A DNA stretch of 64,000 bases, taken from assembly GCF_025666195.1 (NCBI RefSeq), contig NZ_CP102592.1:1426001-1490000 (forward strand). Reading direction: 5' to 3'. The notes under the pieces are model-generated. The model was not told the origin of the DNA, did no database searches, and saw only the letters and a list, made by a program, of their open reading frames with translations. Below are positions 34,315 to 43,940 of this stretch, piece by piece. The stretch comes from Xanthomonas sp. CFBP 8443 (GTDB lineage: Bacteria; Pseudomonadota; Gammaproteobacteria; Xanthomonadales; Xanthomonadaceae). The stretch's first letter is position 1. Every line of letters starts with the position of its first letter. Made by a program: the position numbers and the translations under genes.

Positions 34315-34698
34315 TCACCCCTTCGGCCCATCCTCCCCACTGAACACCCGCTCGATCACCTCGGACAGTTCGTCCTCGGAGAACGGCTTGGTGATGTAGG
34401 CGCGGGCGCCCTGGCGCATGCCCCACATGCGGTCGGTGTCCTGGTCCTTGGTGGTGACCAGGATCACCGGGATGTTCTGCGTGCTCGGCTCGCGGCGCAG
34501 GGTGCGGGTGGCCTGGAAGCCGTTGAGGTTGGGCATCACCACGTCCATCAGCACCAGGTCCGGCAGCGACGCCTTGGCCGCTTCCACGCCGGCGGCGCCG
34601 TCGGTGGCGGTGATCGTTTCGTGGCCCAGCTTTTCGACGATGCGCTGGATGCCGAGCAGCTGCGACGGCGAATCGTCGACGATCAGGATGCGTGCCAT
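34315..34698 (-). CDS. Single-domain response regulator, PilH-like
   Basis: 127 residues, only a receiver domain. Acidic pocket VDDS near residue 9, phospho-acceptor Asp in LVLMDVVMPNLNGFQATR (about 52), Thr in ILVTTKDQDTDRMWG and Lys in AYITKPFSEDEL. The stretch VTTKDQDTDRMWGMRQGAR is close to PilH of the Pil-Chp twitching-motility chemotaxis system. No kinase or other pil gene is near, so the role in type IV pilus control is inferred from similarity. The gene is monocistronic and converges with cbpA. Confidence 0.85.
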   Translation of the reverse strand: MARILIVDDSPSQLLGIQRIVEKLGHETITATDGAAGVEAAKASLPDLVLMDVVMPNLNGFQATRTLRREPSTQNIPVILVTTKDQDTDRMWGMRQGARAYITKPFSEDELSEVIERVFSGEDGPKG

Positions 34699-34779
34699 GT
34701 GTCCCCCCTTGGATAGCCGAGTGTAGTGGCAGCGACGCGCGGCCGGAAAGCGCTGCGCGTCACAAACCCCCGGCGGCGT

Positions 34780-35784
34780 CTACGCGGCCGCATCCAGCCG
34801 CACCACGGTGCGCCCGAACGACTGCCCGGCCAGCATCGTCGCGAACACCTCGGGCAGCCCGGACAGGTCCACCTCGCGGGTGCAGATCGCGTCCAGGTGG
34901 CGCGGTTTCCAGTCGCTGCCCAGGTGCTGCCAGATCAGGTCGCGCAGGTCGCGCGCGGTGCCGGCCGAGCCGATCCCCAGCAGCGATACGCCGCGCAGGA
35001 TGAACGGCATCACCGTCATGTCCAGCTCCGGGGTCGCCGCCAGCCCGGCGCTGGCGACGTTGCCGTACGGCGCCGTCTGCGCCAGCAGGCTGGTCAGCAT
35101 CGCGCCGCCGACGTTGTCCAGGCCGCCGCCGAAGCGCACCGACTCCAGCGGGCGTTTAGTCTGCAGCGCGTCGCGGCCCAGCACCTGGCTGGCGCCCAGC
35201 GCCTTCAGGTGCTCGGCGCGGTCGGCCTTGCCGCTGACCGCGTGCACCTCGAAGCCGGCGCGGCTGAAGATGTCGATCGCCAGCGAGCCGACCCCGCCGG
35301 TGGCGCCGGTCACGCACAGCGGGCCGTGGTCCGGGGTCTGCCGGTTGTCGAGCAGGCGCAGCAGCGCCAGTGCCGCGGTGAAGCCGGCGGTGCCCAGCAC
35401 CATGCTCTCGCGCAGGCTCAGCCCGGCCGGCAGCGGCACCACCCACTTGGCCTCCAGCCGCGCGTATTGGCTGTAGCCGCCGTCGCGGGTCTCGCTCAGG
35501 CCGCAGCCGGTGACCAGCACCGCATCGCCCTCCTTGAACCCCGGGTCGGTCGAGGCGACCACGTGCCCGGCCACGTCGATGCCGCCCACCAGCGGGAAGC
35601 GGCGCAGGATCTTGCCCTGGCCGGTGCCGGCCAGCGCGTCCTTGAAGTTCACCGACGACCAGGCGCCGCGGATCACCACTTCGCCCGGGCTGAGCTGGTC
35701 CAGGGCCACCGGCTCGACCGCGGCGCGGTAGCCGGCGTCGTCCTGGTGGATGCGGAAGGCGGGGAAGCTGGCGGGGACGGACAT
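34780..35784 (-). CDS. Acrylyl-CoA reductase/quinone oxidoreductase (AcuI/YhdH type)
   Basis: 334 residues from MSVPASFPAFRIHQDDAGY at 35784. Zinc-independent medium-chain dehydrogenase: WSSVNFKDALAGTGQGKI, GGIDVAGHVVASTDPGFKEG (19 residues and more in the sequence), the nucleotide-binding CVTGATGGVGSLAIDI, and SVSLLGIGSAG-type RGVSLLGIGSAGTARD. YhdH/AcuI enzymes reduce acrylyl-CoA to propionyl-CoA with NADPH. That would feed the propionate pathway at 5.8-14.2 kb, but the genes are far apart. It is transcribed away from hflK, with 144 bp between the two start codons. Confidence 0.9.
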   Translation of the reverse strand: MSVPASFPAFRIHQDDAGYRAAVEPVALDQLSPGEVVIRGAWSSVNFKDALAGTGQGKILRRFPLVGGIDVAGHVVASTDPGFKEGDAVLVTGCGLSETRDGGYSQYARLEAKWVVPLPAGLSLRESMVLGTAGFTAALALLRLLDNRQTPDHGPLCVTGATGGVGSLAIDIFSRAGFEVHAVSGKADRAEHLKALGASQVLGRDALQTKRPLESVRFGGGLDNVGGAMLTSLLAQTAPYGNVASAGLAATPELDMTVMPFILRGVSLLGIGSAGTARDLRDLIWQHLGSDWKPRHLDAICTREVDLSGLPEVFATMLAGQSFGRTVVRLDAAA

Positions 35785-35928
35785 GGCGAAAACCTTGGTC
35801 GGCACGACGGAATGCACCAAGATAGCCCTTTCGAAACGTCGGATCTGCCCCATCTTGTAGAATCGGCGACTCACTTACGGTGACCGGCGCGGACCGACGC
35901 GCCGCCACCTTTCCTTCTTGGAGCATGC

Positions 35929-37077
35929 ATGGCCTGGAATACACCCGGCGGCAAGGGCACAGACGGCCCGGACAATAACGGGCGCAATCCCTGGAAGCCG
36001 CGTGGCGGCAATGGCGGCGGCAGGTGGGGCGGGATGCCCGGTCCCTTGAAGGATCTGTTCGGCGGCGACGGCGGCAACATCGGCCGTTGGGTGCTGGGCG
36101 CGGCGGTGCTGCTGCTGCTGTTCAGCAGCTTCCAGCTGATCGGCGAGCAGCAGCGCGGCGTGGTGCTGCGCTTCGGCCAGTTCTCGCGGATCCTGCAGCC
36201 CGGCCCGAACTTCAAGCTGCCGTGGCCGATCGAGTCGGTGCGCAAGGTCAACGCCACCGAGATCAAAACCTTCAGCAACCAGGTGCCGGTGCTGACCCGC
36301 GACGAGAACATCGTCAGCGTCTCGCTCAACGTGCAGTACCGCATCGACGACCCGCGCATGTACGTGTTCGGCTCGCGCGACGCCGACCAGGTGCTGGAGC
36401 AGGCCGCGCAGAGCGCGGTGCGCGAGCAGGTCGGCCGCGCCGACCTCAACGTGGTGCTGAACAACCGCGGGCCGATGGCCACCGCCGCCCGCGAGCGGCT
36501 GCAGGCCGCGCTCAGCGCCTACCGCACCGGCCTGATCGTGACCGGACTGACCCTGCCCGACGCGCGTCCGCCGGAAGAAGTGAAGCCGGCCTTCGACGAG
36601 GTCAACGGCGCCCAGCAGGTCAAGGAACGGCTGATCAACGAGGCCCAGGCCTACGCCGCCAAGGTGGTGCCGGAAGCCCGCGGCCAGGCCGCGCGCACCC
36701 GCACCGTCGCCGAAGGCTACAAGGACGCGTCGATCGCCCGCGCGCAAGGCGACGCCGAGCGCTTCACCCTGCTGCAGCAGCAGTACCAGAACGCGCCCGA
36801 CGTCACCCGCAAGCGGCTGTGGCTGGAGACGGTGCAGAAGGTGCTGTCGGAGAACCGCAAGGTCATCGGCGGCGACGGCCGCCAGCTGATCTACGTGCCG
36901 ATGCCGGCCGATGGCAAGGGCGCCGCCGGCGCCGCGCCGCCGGCGTCCAGCAGTGGCGGCGTGCCGACGCTGCCGCAGGACGTCCTGATGCCGTCGCTGT
37001 CCAGCAGCTCGGCCGAGAGTATCCGCAGTCCGGAGCGCACGCCGCGCCCGAACGGCCGTGAGGAGGTGCAGCGATGA
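35929..37077 (+). CDS. hflK: HflK, SPFH-family regulator of FtsH protease
   Basis: 382 residues. A Gly-rich cytoplasmic lead (NTPGGKGTDGPDNNGRNPW) is followed by a single membrane helix (WVLGAAVLLLLFSSFQLI) and the SPFH/band-7 domain (EQQRGVVLRFGQFSRILQPG and following), then a periplasmic helical region (VVPEARGQAARTRTVAEGYK). With HflC it forms the large cage around FtsH. The C-terminus is extended and Ser/Pro-rich. The stop overlaps the hflC start by 4 nt (ATGA). It is the first gene of the hflK-hflC-yjeT-purA block. Confidence 0.96.
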   Translation: MAWNTPGGKGTDGPDNNGRNPWKPRGGNGGGRWGGMPGPLKDLFGGDGGNIGRWVLGAAVLLLLFSSFQLIGEQQRGVVLRFGQFSRILQPGPNFKLPWPIESVRKVNATEIKTFSNQVPVLTRDENIVSVSLNVQYRIDDPRMYVFGSRDADQVLEQAAQSAVREQVGRADLNVVLNNRGPMATAARERLQAALSAYRTGLIVTGLTLPDARPPEEVKPAFDEVNGAQQVKERLINEAQAYAAKVVPEARGQAARTRTVAEGYKDASIARAQGDAERFTLLQQQYQNAPDVTRKRLWLETVQKVLSENRKVIGGDGRQLIYVPMPADGKGAAGAAPPASSSGGVPTLPQDVLMPSLSSSSAESIRSPERTPRPNGREEVQR

Positions 37078-37937
37078 GAATTTCCCTGTGGGCGGGCGTA
37101 GCCGTGGTGGCGCTGTTCGCGCTGCTCAGCTCGGTGTTCGTGGTGCGCGAGGACCAGACCGCGATGGTGCTCAACCTGGGCCGCGTGGTCCGCGCCGACC
37201 TCAAGCCGGGGCTGCACTTCAAGCTGCCGCTGGTGGAGACCGCGCGCGTGTTCGACCGCCGTTTCCAGGTGCTGGACACGCCGCCGGCGCGCTACTTCAC
37301 CGCCGAGCAGAAGGACGTCAGCGTCGACTTCTTCGCCATCGGCTACATCTCCGACGTGCGCGCGTTCTACCGCGCCACCGGCGGCGACGAGAAGGTGGCC
37401 AATGCGCGCCTGGCGCCGATCATCATCGATTCGCTGCGCAACCAGATCAACGCGCGCACGCTGCAGCAGTTGGTCTCCGGCGACCGCAGCGAACTGATCG
37501 CGCAGCAGCTCAGCGCGATCAACGCCGCCGGCAAGACCCTGGGCATGCAGATCACTGACCTGCGCATCAAGCAGATCGACCTGCCGACCGACAGCCAGGT
37601 GATCACCGACGTGTACGAGCGCATGCGCGCCCAGCGCAAGCAGGAAGCCAGCAAGCTGCGCGCCGAGGGCGAGGAGCAGGCGCTGACCATCCGCGCGCAG
37701 GCCGATCGCGAGAGCACGGTGCTGGTCGCCGAGGCCGAGCGCGACGCGCAGAAGCTGCGCGGCGAAGGCGACGCGCAGGCCGCCAGCATCTACGGCAAGG
37801 CCGGCTCCGCCGACCCGTCGTTCTATGCGTTCTACCGCAGCCTGGAGGCCTATCGCGGCGCCATGGCCGACGGCAACGCGGTGATCGTGCTCGACAAGAA
37901 CGATCCGTTCTTGCAGTACCTGAAGAGCGAGCGCTGA
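37074..37937 (+). CDS. hflC: HflC, SPFH-family partner of HflK
   Basis: 287 residues. N-terminal membrane helix (SLWAGVAVVALFALLSSVFV), then the band-7 domain (VREDQTAMVLNLGRVVRADL, GLHFKLPLVE) and the long helical segment QRKQEASKLRAEGEEQALTI. Ends with FLQYLKSER, the usual HflC terminus. It assembles with HflK to modulate FtsH degradation of membrane proteins. It overlaps hflK by 4 nt and is followed by 300 bp that contain a palindromic repeat pair before yjeT. Confidence 0.96.
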   Translation: MRISLWAGVAVVALFALLSSVFVVREDQTAMVLNLGRVVRADLKPGLHFKLPLVETARVFDRRFQVLDTPPARYFTAEQKDVSVDFFAIGYISDVRAFYRATGGDEKVANARLAPIIIDSLRNQINARTLQQLVSGDRSELIAQQLSAINAAGKTLGMQITDLRIKQIDLPTDSQVITDVYERMRAQRKQEASKLRAEGEEQALTIRAQADRESTVLVAEAERDAQKLRGEGDAQAASIYGKAGSADPSFYAFYRSLEAYRGAMADGNAVIVLDKNDPFLQYLKSER

Positions 37938-38110
37938 GAGGCCGGGACTGGGGACTCGGGACTCGGGACTCGTAAGAGCGGGTCCCTTGGGCTGGTGGTG
38001 TGCCGGGTTGCCGCCGTTTCGTTGCTGCGCACGCCGCGTGTCGTACTCTCTGGAGCACTGTCGGTGCAGTTGGTCCCGGCCGACTCGGGCAGTCCCAGCC
38101 TGCGGACTGT

Positions 38111-38179
38111 TGTGGGAGCGACTTCAGTCGCGACGGGCCTTCCCGGTAAAGCCCGTCGCGACTGAAGTCGCTCCCACAT
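38111..38179. repeat. Palindromic repeat pair between hflC and yjeT
   Basis: TGTGGGAGCGACTTCAGTC, 20-odd bases of spacer that are themselves partly inverted (CGACGGGC / GCCCGTCG), then GACTGAAGTCGCTCCCACA. It is the GTGGGAGCGACTTC variant of the repeat family, which lacks the exact IS110 guide match. Confidence 0.9.
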
Positions 38180-38236
38180 GTTTCATGGCGCGCCGGCGCT
38201 TATGCGCTCACCCATTCGCCCCTTGACGAGAACCCC

Positions 38237-38422
38237 ATGCACGATCTGATCGCCGCGGTGTGCCTGATCGTCATCTTCGAGGGCCTGATCCTGCTGGTCG
38301 CGCCGGACGCGTGGAAGCGGCTGGTGCAGCAGATGCTGGCCATGCCGGCGGCGCAGTTGCGGATCGCCGGCGGCGTCGCCCTGGCGGTGGGGCTGCTCGC
38401 CCTGTGGTGGGTCCGCGGCTGA
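38237..38422 (+). CDS. yjeT: DUF2065 small inner-membrane protein (YjeT)
   Basis: 61 residues with two membrane helices, LIAAVCLIVIFEGLILLVAP and LRIAGGVALAVGLLALWWV, joined by a short loop (DAWKRLVQQML). The FEGLILLVAPDAWKR segment is the DUF2065 signature. It lies between hflC and purA as in many gammaproteobacteria. The function is not known. A terminator follows at 38499. Confidence 0.9.
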   Translation: MHDLIAAVCLIVIFEGLILLVAPDAWKRLVQQMLAMPAAQLRIAGGVALAVGLLALWWVRG

Positions 38423-38493
38423 GCGGTGCCGTCCCCGCGTCCGGTGAACGCGGCGCGCGAGGGGGTGGTGACGGTCACCCAAAACCCGGATAA

Positions 38494-39969
<1,476 letters not shown>

Positions 39970-39993
39970 GTTGAGGCAGTTGCTCGGAATACG

Positions 39994-40020
39994 AAAAGCC
40001 CCGCTCCGGCGGGGCTTTTT
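39994..40020 (+). terminator. Terminator of purA
   Basis: AAAAGCCCC-loop-GGGGCTTTTT with an 8-nt loop, 24 nt after the purA stop. Confidence 0.92.
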
Positions 40021-40065
40021 CGTTGACGCGCCTGGAGCCTGGTGGCTCGTTGCAAGCAAGCCGAA

Positions 40066-40134
40066 GATGTTTACCTAGAACAGCTCGCCGACATCGCCGC
40101 CATCCGTCAATCTCTGCTTAAAGCCGCTTTCTTT
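40066..40134 (+). pseudogene. Possible relic of a type I restriction specificity (HsdS) C-terminus
   Basis: One frame reads LEQLADIAAIRQSLLKAAFFGQL. This resembles the last helix of HsdS subunits, which commonly end in a pattern like IxxLRxSLLKxAFxGQL. Nothing else of an hsd locus is present, and the frame has no proper start. It could be chance similarity over 23 residues. Confidence 0.25.
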
Positions 40135-40175
40135 GGTCAGCTGAGCTGCCCCAACCCGGCCGGCTGCCTGCAGCT

Positions 40176-40193
40176 GTACCACACATGTGCTAC
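40176..40193. promoter_or_regulatory. Operator/promoter candidate of the RHH toxin-antitoxin pair
   Basis: GTACCACACATGTGCTAC is a near-palindrome centred on CACATGTG, 31 nt before the antitoxin start. TACATT at 40191-40196 could be the -10 element. Ribbon-helix-helix antitoxins bind such sites. Confidence 0.4.
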
Positions 40194-40223
40194 ATTGCCT
40201 CGAGCCCATCGCCGGGAGCCCGC

Positions 40224-40508
40224 ATGAGCACCACCACCATCCGCCTGCCGGACGCGCTCAAGGCCCGCATCGCCAAGGCGGCGGAAGCCGCCGGCACCAC
40301 GGCGCACAATTTCATCCTGGAAGCCATCGCCGAGAAGGCCGAGCTGGCCGAGCGGCGCGCCGACTTCCACGCCCAGGCCGATCAGCGCTGGGCCGAGTTC
40401 CTGGAGACGGGTGAGACCATCCCGTGGGACGAGGCGCGCACCTACTTCCGCGCCCGGGTTGCAGGAAAGCCTACGAAGCGGCCAGTGGCGCGCAAGCTGG
40501 AAGGCTGA
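40224..40508 (+). CDS. Ribbon-helix-helix antitoxin
   Basis: 94 residues from MSTTTIRLPDALKARIAKAA at 40224, with GGGAG 6 nt upstream. The N-terminal strand TTTIRLPDALKARI followed by AAGTTAHNFILEAIAEK is a CopG/RHH DNA-binding domain. The C-terminal half (WAEFLETGETIPWDEARTYF) contains the short toxin-binding motif seen in many such antitoxins. It is one nucleotide from the toxin start. Expected to neutralise the ParE-like toxin and repress the pair. Confidence 0.88.
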   Translation: MSTTTIRLPDALKARIAKAAEAAGTTAHNFILEAIAEKAELAERRADFHAQADQRWAEFLETGETIPWDEARTYFRARVAGKPTKRPVARKLEG

Positions 40509-40509
40509 G

Positions 40510-40809
40510 GTGACGCGCATCCGCTTCGCTCCCGGCGTGGTCGAGGACCTGGAGCGGATCGCCGCGTATTTGCGCGACCACGAGAGCGAGCAAGCAGAAG
40601 AGAGAGCCGAGGAGATCGTCAGCGCGTTCGACGTGCTGGCAGGCAATCCGTTGATCGGCTGCCCGGTCCATGGAGACAGCCGCGAACTGGTGATGAGCCG
40701 CGGTTCGCACGGGTACGTGGCGTTGTATCGCTATGTGGATGTGACCGACACGGTGATCGTGATGGCGCTTCGCGCACAGCGGGAGGCGGGCTATGCACGT
40801 GATGCATGA
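40510..40809 (+). CDS. ParE/RelE-superfamily toxin
   Basis: 99 residues from the GTG at 40510, one base after the antitoxin stop. TRIRFAPGVVEDLERIAAYL is the usual two-helix opening of ParE-type toxins. Then come NPLIGCPVHGDSRELVM, SHGYVALYRYVDVTDTVIVMAL and the terminal Arg-rich stretch RAQREAGY. ParE toxins poison gyrase while RelE members cleave mRNA; the sequence does not decide which. Pair and order (antitoxin first) are normal. Confidence 0.88.
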   Translation: MTRIRFAPGVVEDLERIAAYLRDHESEQAEERAEEIVSAFDVLAGNPLIGCPVHGDSRELVMSRGSHGYVALYRYVDVTDTVIVMALRAQREAGYARDA

Positions 40810-41454
40810 AACCAAGGCCGACACTCGCGCCAACCGCATCGGCCCCACGTGCTGCGCGATGCGGGCTGGGGCGTGGCGGAGGGCGCTCAGGTTCATCGCG
40901 AACTGATCTGGCCTGGCCGTGTCCTCGGCCGCTATCGTAGGCCAAGGCCACGACCGACTAGATGCCAGTTGGTGCTTCCCGGCGGGACCGTTGCTTAAGA
41001 TCCTGGCCTGCGGCGCTGGTTGGATACAGTTCTGCTTCTTGATCGGCGGCCACTTCTGGTTGGACGGAAGATCGGGCCAGCGTGGGCCTGTAACTGTACG
41101 TTAGCGTTTGTCATCCCATGCACTCCTTGAATTTCCTGATGCTGATGGCCTTCACGCACGTTGGAGATTGATGCTGTGGAATGATCTGGGCATGCATGTT
41201 CTTGCGTGTGTGCGCTGCGGCAGGCACCTTCGCTAGGCGCGTGGCGCGCACGGCGTGCCAGCGGCGACCCGCCTGCCGATAGAGACCGCGCGACCGCATC
41301 CCACCCGCCCCGCCAGCCGGCGACTCAAGAACCCTGCGTGCGCGCCGATATCGAGCCACGACGCGGTGTGGCTGCCCGATGGGCGGCGGCACGCGCAAGA
41401 GGTCGCGCGCCAACGGCGCGATGGCATGGGCGCCGGGGCGTGCGCCGCAGGATC
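40810..41454. other. Gene-poor interval upstream of the GGDEF gene
   Basis: 645 bp with no recognisable gene. Part of it (40990-41170) is lower in GC than the surroundings. The frame of the GGDEF gene stays open back to 41206, but the upstream translation is Arg/Ala-rich and lacks a signal sequence, so I take it as non-coding. Confidence 0.5.
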
Positions 41455-43689
41455 ATGGGGAGAACGGCAGTGCGCAGTCGCTTTGGTTGGCAGCCGCTCG
41501 GTGCGCTGCTGTGGTGGGTCGTGCTCGGGTTGCCGGCAGCGGCGGTGGCGGCGCCGTGCACACAGGCGTTGAGCGCATGCGTGGCGGAGCTGCGCGAGCA
41601 GGATCCGGCCGCGGCGCTGCAACTGGGCGAGCCCGCCTGGGACGCCGGCGGCGACGCGCGCGACCGCACCGCGCTGGGCCTGGAACTGGTCGACGCGGCC
41701 TCCGCGGCGAATCGTCCCGAGCGCATCGTCGCCATCGGCTCGGTGCTGCGCCAGCAGACCGACCTGTCGCCGCAGCAGCGGCTGCGCCTGCTCAAGCGGC
41801 TCAACGGCGCCATGTGGCAGACGCGCGATGCCGCCCGCATCGCCGAGCTCGAAGCCGAGATGACCCGCTTCGAGCGCCTGCTGCCGGACGAGCCCAGCCT
41901 GGCCGAGCTGTGGCGGCAGCTGGCCGCGTCCTACTACAAGATGGGCGCGCAGGACGATGCGCTGCGCGTGGCGCGGCTGGCGCTGTCCAAGGTCCGCAAG
42001 CACCCGGACCTGGTCGACTACAACGCCAACCAGATCGTCTTCGTCGTGTCCGCGCAGCAGGGGCGTTTGCCCGATGCCATCGCCGCGCTGCTCGAGGTCG
42101 AACGTGTCGGCAAGGCGCTGGGCAAGCCGGCCGATCCGGCGCTGCTGCACAACGCCACAGGCGTGTTCGTGTATGCCCACGAATGGCCCAAGGCGATCGA
42201 CTACGGCCAGCGCGCGCTGGCCGCCTACGACGCCAACCCGCGCAAAGGGCTGGCGCGCGCGGACGTGCTCAACAACCTGGGTTCGGCCTACGAAGGCGCC
42301 GACCAGCTGCAGCGTGCCGAGGCGCTCTACCGGCAGGCCCTGGCCAGCGCGCGCACCGCGGGCGACGCTTCGCTCAGCGGTCCACTGAACAACCTGGCCA
42401 ACGTGCTGCGCCGCCTGCACCGCCCGCGCGAGGCGCTGCCGCTGCTGCGCGAGGCCGCCGCACTGATCGACGCCGGCAGCAACGGCGAGCACGGCGACTA
42501 CGGCGAGGCCGCCATCGTCTATTCCAACATCGGCCTGACGCTGGTCGATCTCGGGCAGCGCGAGGCGGCCGCCACCGAGTTCGAACGCTCGCGCGCCCTG
42601 TTCGCGCAATCGGACAACGTGCCGCGGCGCCTGGAACTGTATCCGCGCATGATCGACAACCTCGACGCGCTCGGCCGCACCCGCGAGGCGCTGGCGCTGA
42701 TGCGCGAGTACAAGACGGTCAACGACGAGGCGGTGAACGTCGAATCCAAGACCCGCATCGCCGAACTCGAATCGGCGGTGGACCTGGCGCGCAAGAACAC
42801 CGAGCTGGCCGCGGTCGGCCGCGCGCGCGCCGCCGAACAGGCCGCCTATGCGCAACTGCAGGCGCGCGAGCAGCGCCAGCGGGCGATGGTCTACGGCCTG
42901 CTCGCCGCTGTATTGGCGCTGGTCGCGTTCGTCGCCTGGAAGGTGCGCGAGGCGCGTGCGCGCCGGCGCATCAACGCCGAACTGGCGCGCAAGAACGACG
43001 AGATCCAGGCCCAGCACCGCGAACTGGAGCAGCTCACCGCAGTGATCCGCCGCCAGAGCGAAGAGGACGCACTGACCGGCCTGCGCAACCGCCGCTACGT
43101 CACCGGCTGGCTGCAGGCGCGCGACACCCCGGCGCCGGCGCAGGAGCGCGAGCCGCTGCTGGTCGCAGTGCTGGACATCGACCACTTCAAGCGCGTCAAC
43201 GACCTGCACGGCCACGAAGGTGGCGACCATGCGCTGATGCACCTGAGCGACATCCTGCGCGAGTGCGCGCGCGGCTCCGACGTCATCGCCCGCTGGGGCG
43301 GCGAGGAGTTCCTGTGGATCTGCCCGGGCGGCACCCTGGCCGATGCGCCGGTGCTGTTCCGGCGCCTGCGCGAACGCCTGCATGCCGAGCCGCTGGTACG
43401 GCCCACCGGCACCGTCGCGCTCACCGTGTCGATGGGCGTGAGCCTGTTCCCCGCGCAGCCCGGTGGCGACTGGTCGCTGAGCCTGCGCATCGCCGATGCC
43501 GCCCTGTACCGCGCCAAGCACGGCGGCCGAGACCGTTGGGTGGCGCTCACCCTGAGCGATGCGGCCCCGGCGTTGGCCGAGGCCGGCCCGGACCTGCCGC
43601 TCGAGATGCTGCAGGCGCAGGGCCTGCTGCTGCAGAGCGGCGGGGCGGTGGAGCAGCCGGCCGCGGCCACCGAGCGCACCGACGACTAG
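41455..43689 (+). CDS. TPR-containing diguanylate cyclase (GGDEF)
   Basis: 744 residues. Signal peptide (LLWWVVLGLPAAAVAAP), periplasmic helical repeats of the TPR type (for example NNLGSAYEGADQLQRAEALY and EAAIVYSNIGLTLVDLG), a coiled coil, a membrane helix (VYGLLAAVLALVAFVAWKV, about 478-496) and a cytoplasmic GGDEF domain. The active site is RWGGEEF at 615, and RGSD sits five residues before it, so the inhibitory I-site (RxxD) is present. It makes cyclic di-GMP under product inhibition, with the TPR part as sensor. The ATG at 41455 follows GCAGG. It is monocistronic; its signal is unknown. Confidence 0.93.
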   Translation: MGRTAVRSRFGWQPLGALLWWVVLGLPAAAVAAPCTQALSACVAELREQDPAAALQLGEPAWDAGGDARDRTALGLELVDAASAANRPERIVAIGSVLRQQTDLSPQQRLRLLKRLNGAMWQTRDAARIAELEAEMTRFERLLPDEPSLAELWRQLAASYYKMGAQDDALRVARLALSKVRKHPDLVDYNANQIVFVVSAQQGRLPDAIAALLEVERVGKALGKPADPALLHNATGVFVYAHEWPKAIDYGQRALAAYDANPRKGLARADVLNNLGSAYEGADQLQRAEALYRQALASARTAGDASLSGPLNNLANVLRRLHRPREALPLLREAAALIDAGSNGEHGDYGEAAIVYSNIGLTLVDLGQREAAATEFERSRALFAQSDNVPRRLELYPRMIDNLDALGRTREALALMREYKTVNDEAVNVESKTRIAELESAVDLARKNTELAAVGRARAAEQAAYAQLQAREQRQRAMVYGLLAAVLALVAFVAWKVREARARRRINAELARKNDEIQAQHRELEQLTAVIRRQSEEDALTGLRNRRYVTGWLQARDTPAPAQEREPLLVAVLDIDHFKRVNDLHGHEGGDHALMHLSDILRECARGSDVIARWGGEEFLWICPGGTLADAPVLFRRLRERLHAEPLVRPTGTVALTVSMGVSLFPAQPGGDWSLSLRIADAALYRAKHGGRDRWVALTLSDAAPALAEAGPDLPLEMLQAQGLLLQSGGAVEQPAAATERTDD

Positions 43690-43940
43690 CATCGCCGCGC
43701 GCGACGCCGCGGCCGAGCGCGCCGTGCCGGCATGTATCGGTCCATGCGCCAGGGCGCCATAGGGGCGGCCGGCTGGCCTATCGCGCACGCGACCCTTGGT
43801 CCTGGGCGATGACGCCTCGCGTACCCGCGACGCAGGCCGCCAGCGCGACGTGACCCAAGCCCCGCCTCGGGCCACCTCCAAAGCTGTGATAGCGTTCCGC
43901 GCGGCGTCCGCATGACGCCCCTCGACAAGGAAGACCGCTG

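Noticed and set aside
36024..37061. Alternative plus-strand frame within hflK
   Set aside because: It is a shifted reading of hflK, with Arg/Ala/Gly-rich low-information sequence.
37938..38236. Independent gene between hflC and yjeT
   Set aside because: Open frames here read through the palindromic repeat and have no ribosome site or recognisable sequence.
41206..41454. N-terminal extension of the GGDEF protein
   Set aside because: The frame is open, but the translation is Arg/Ala/Pro-rich without domain features, while a signal peptide begins right after the ATG at 41455.
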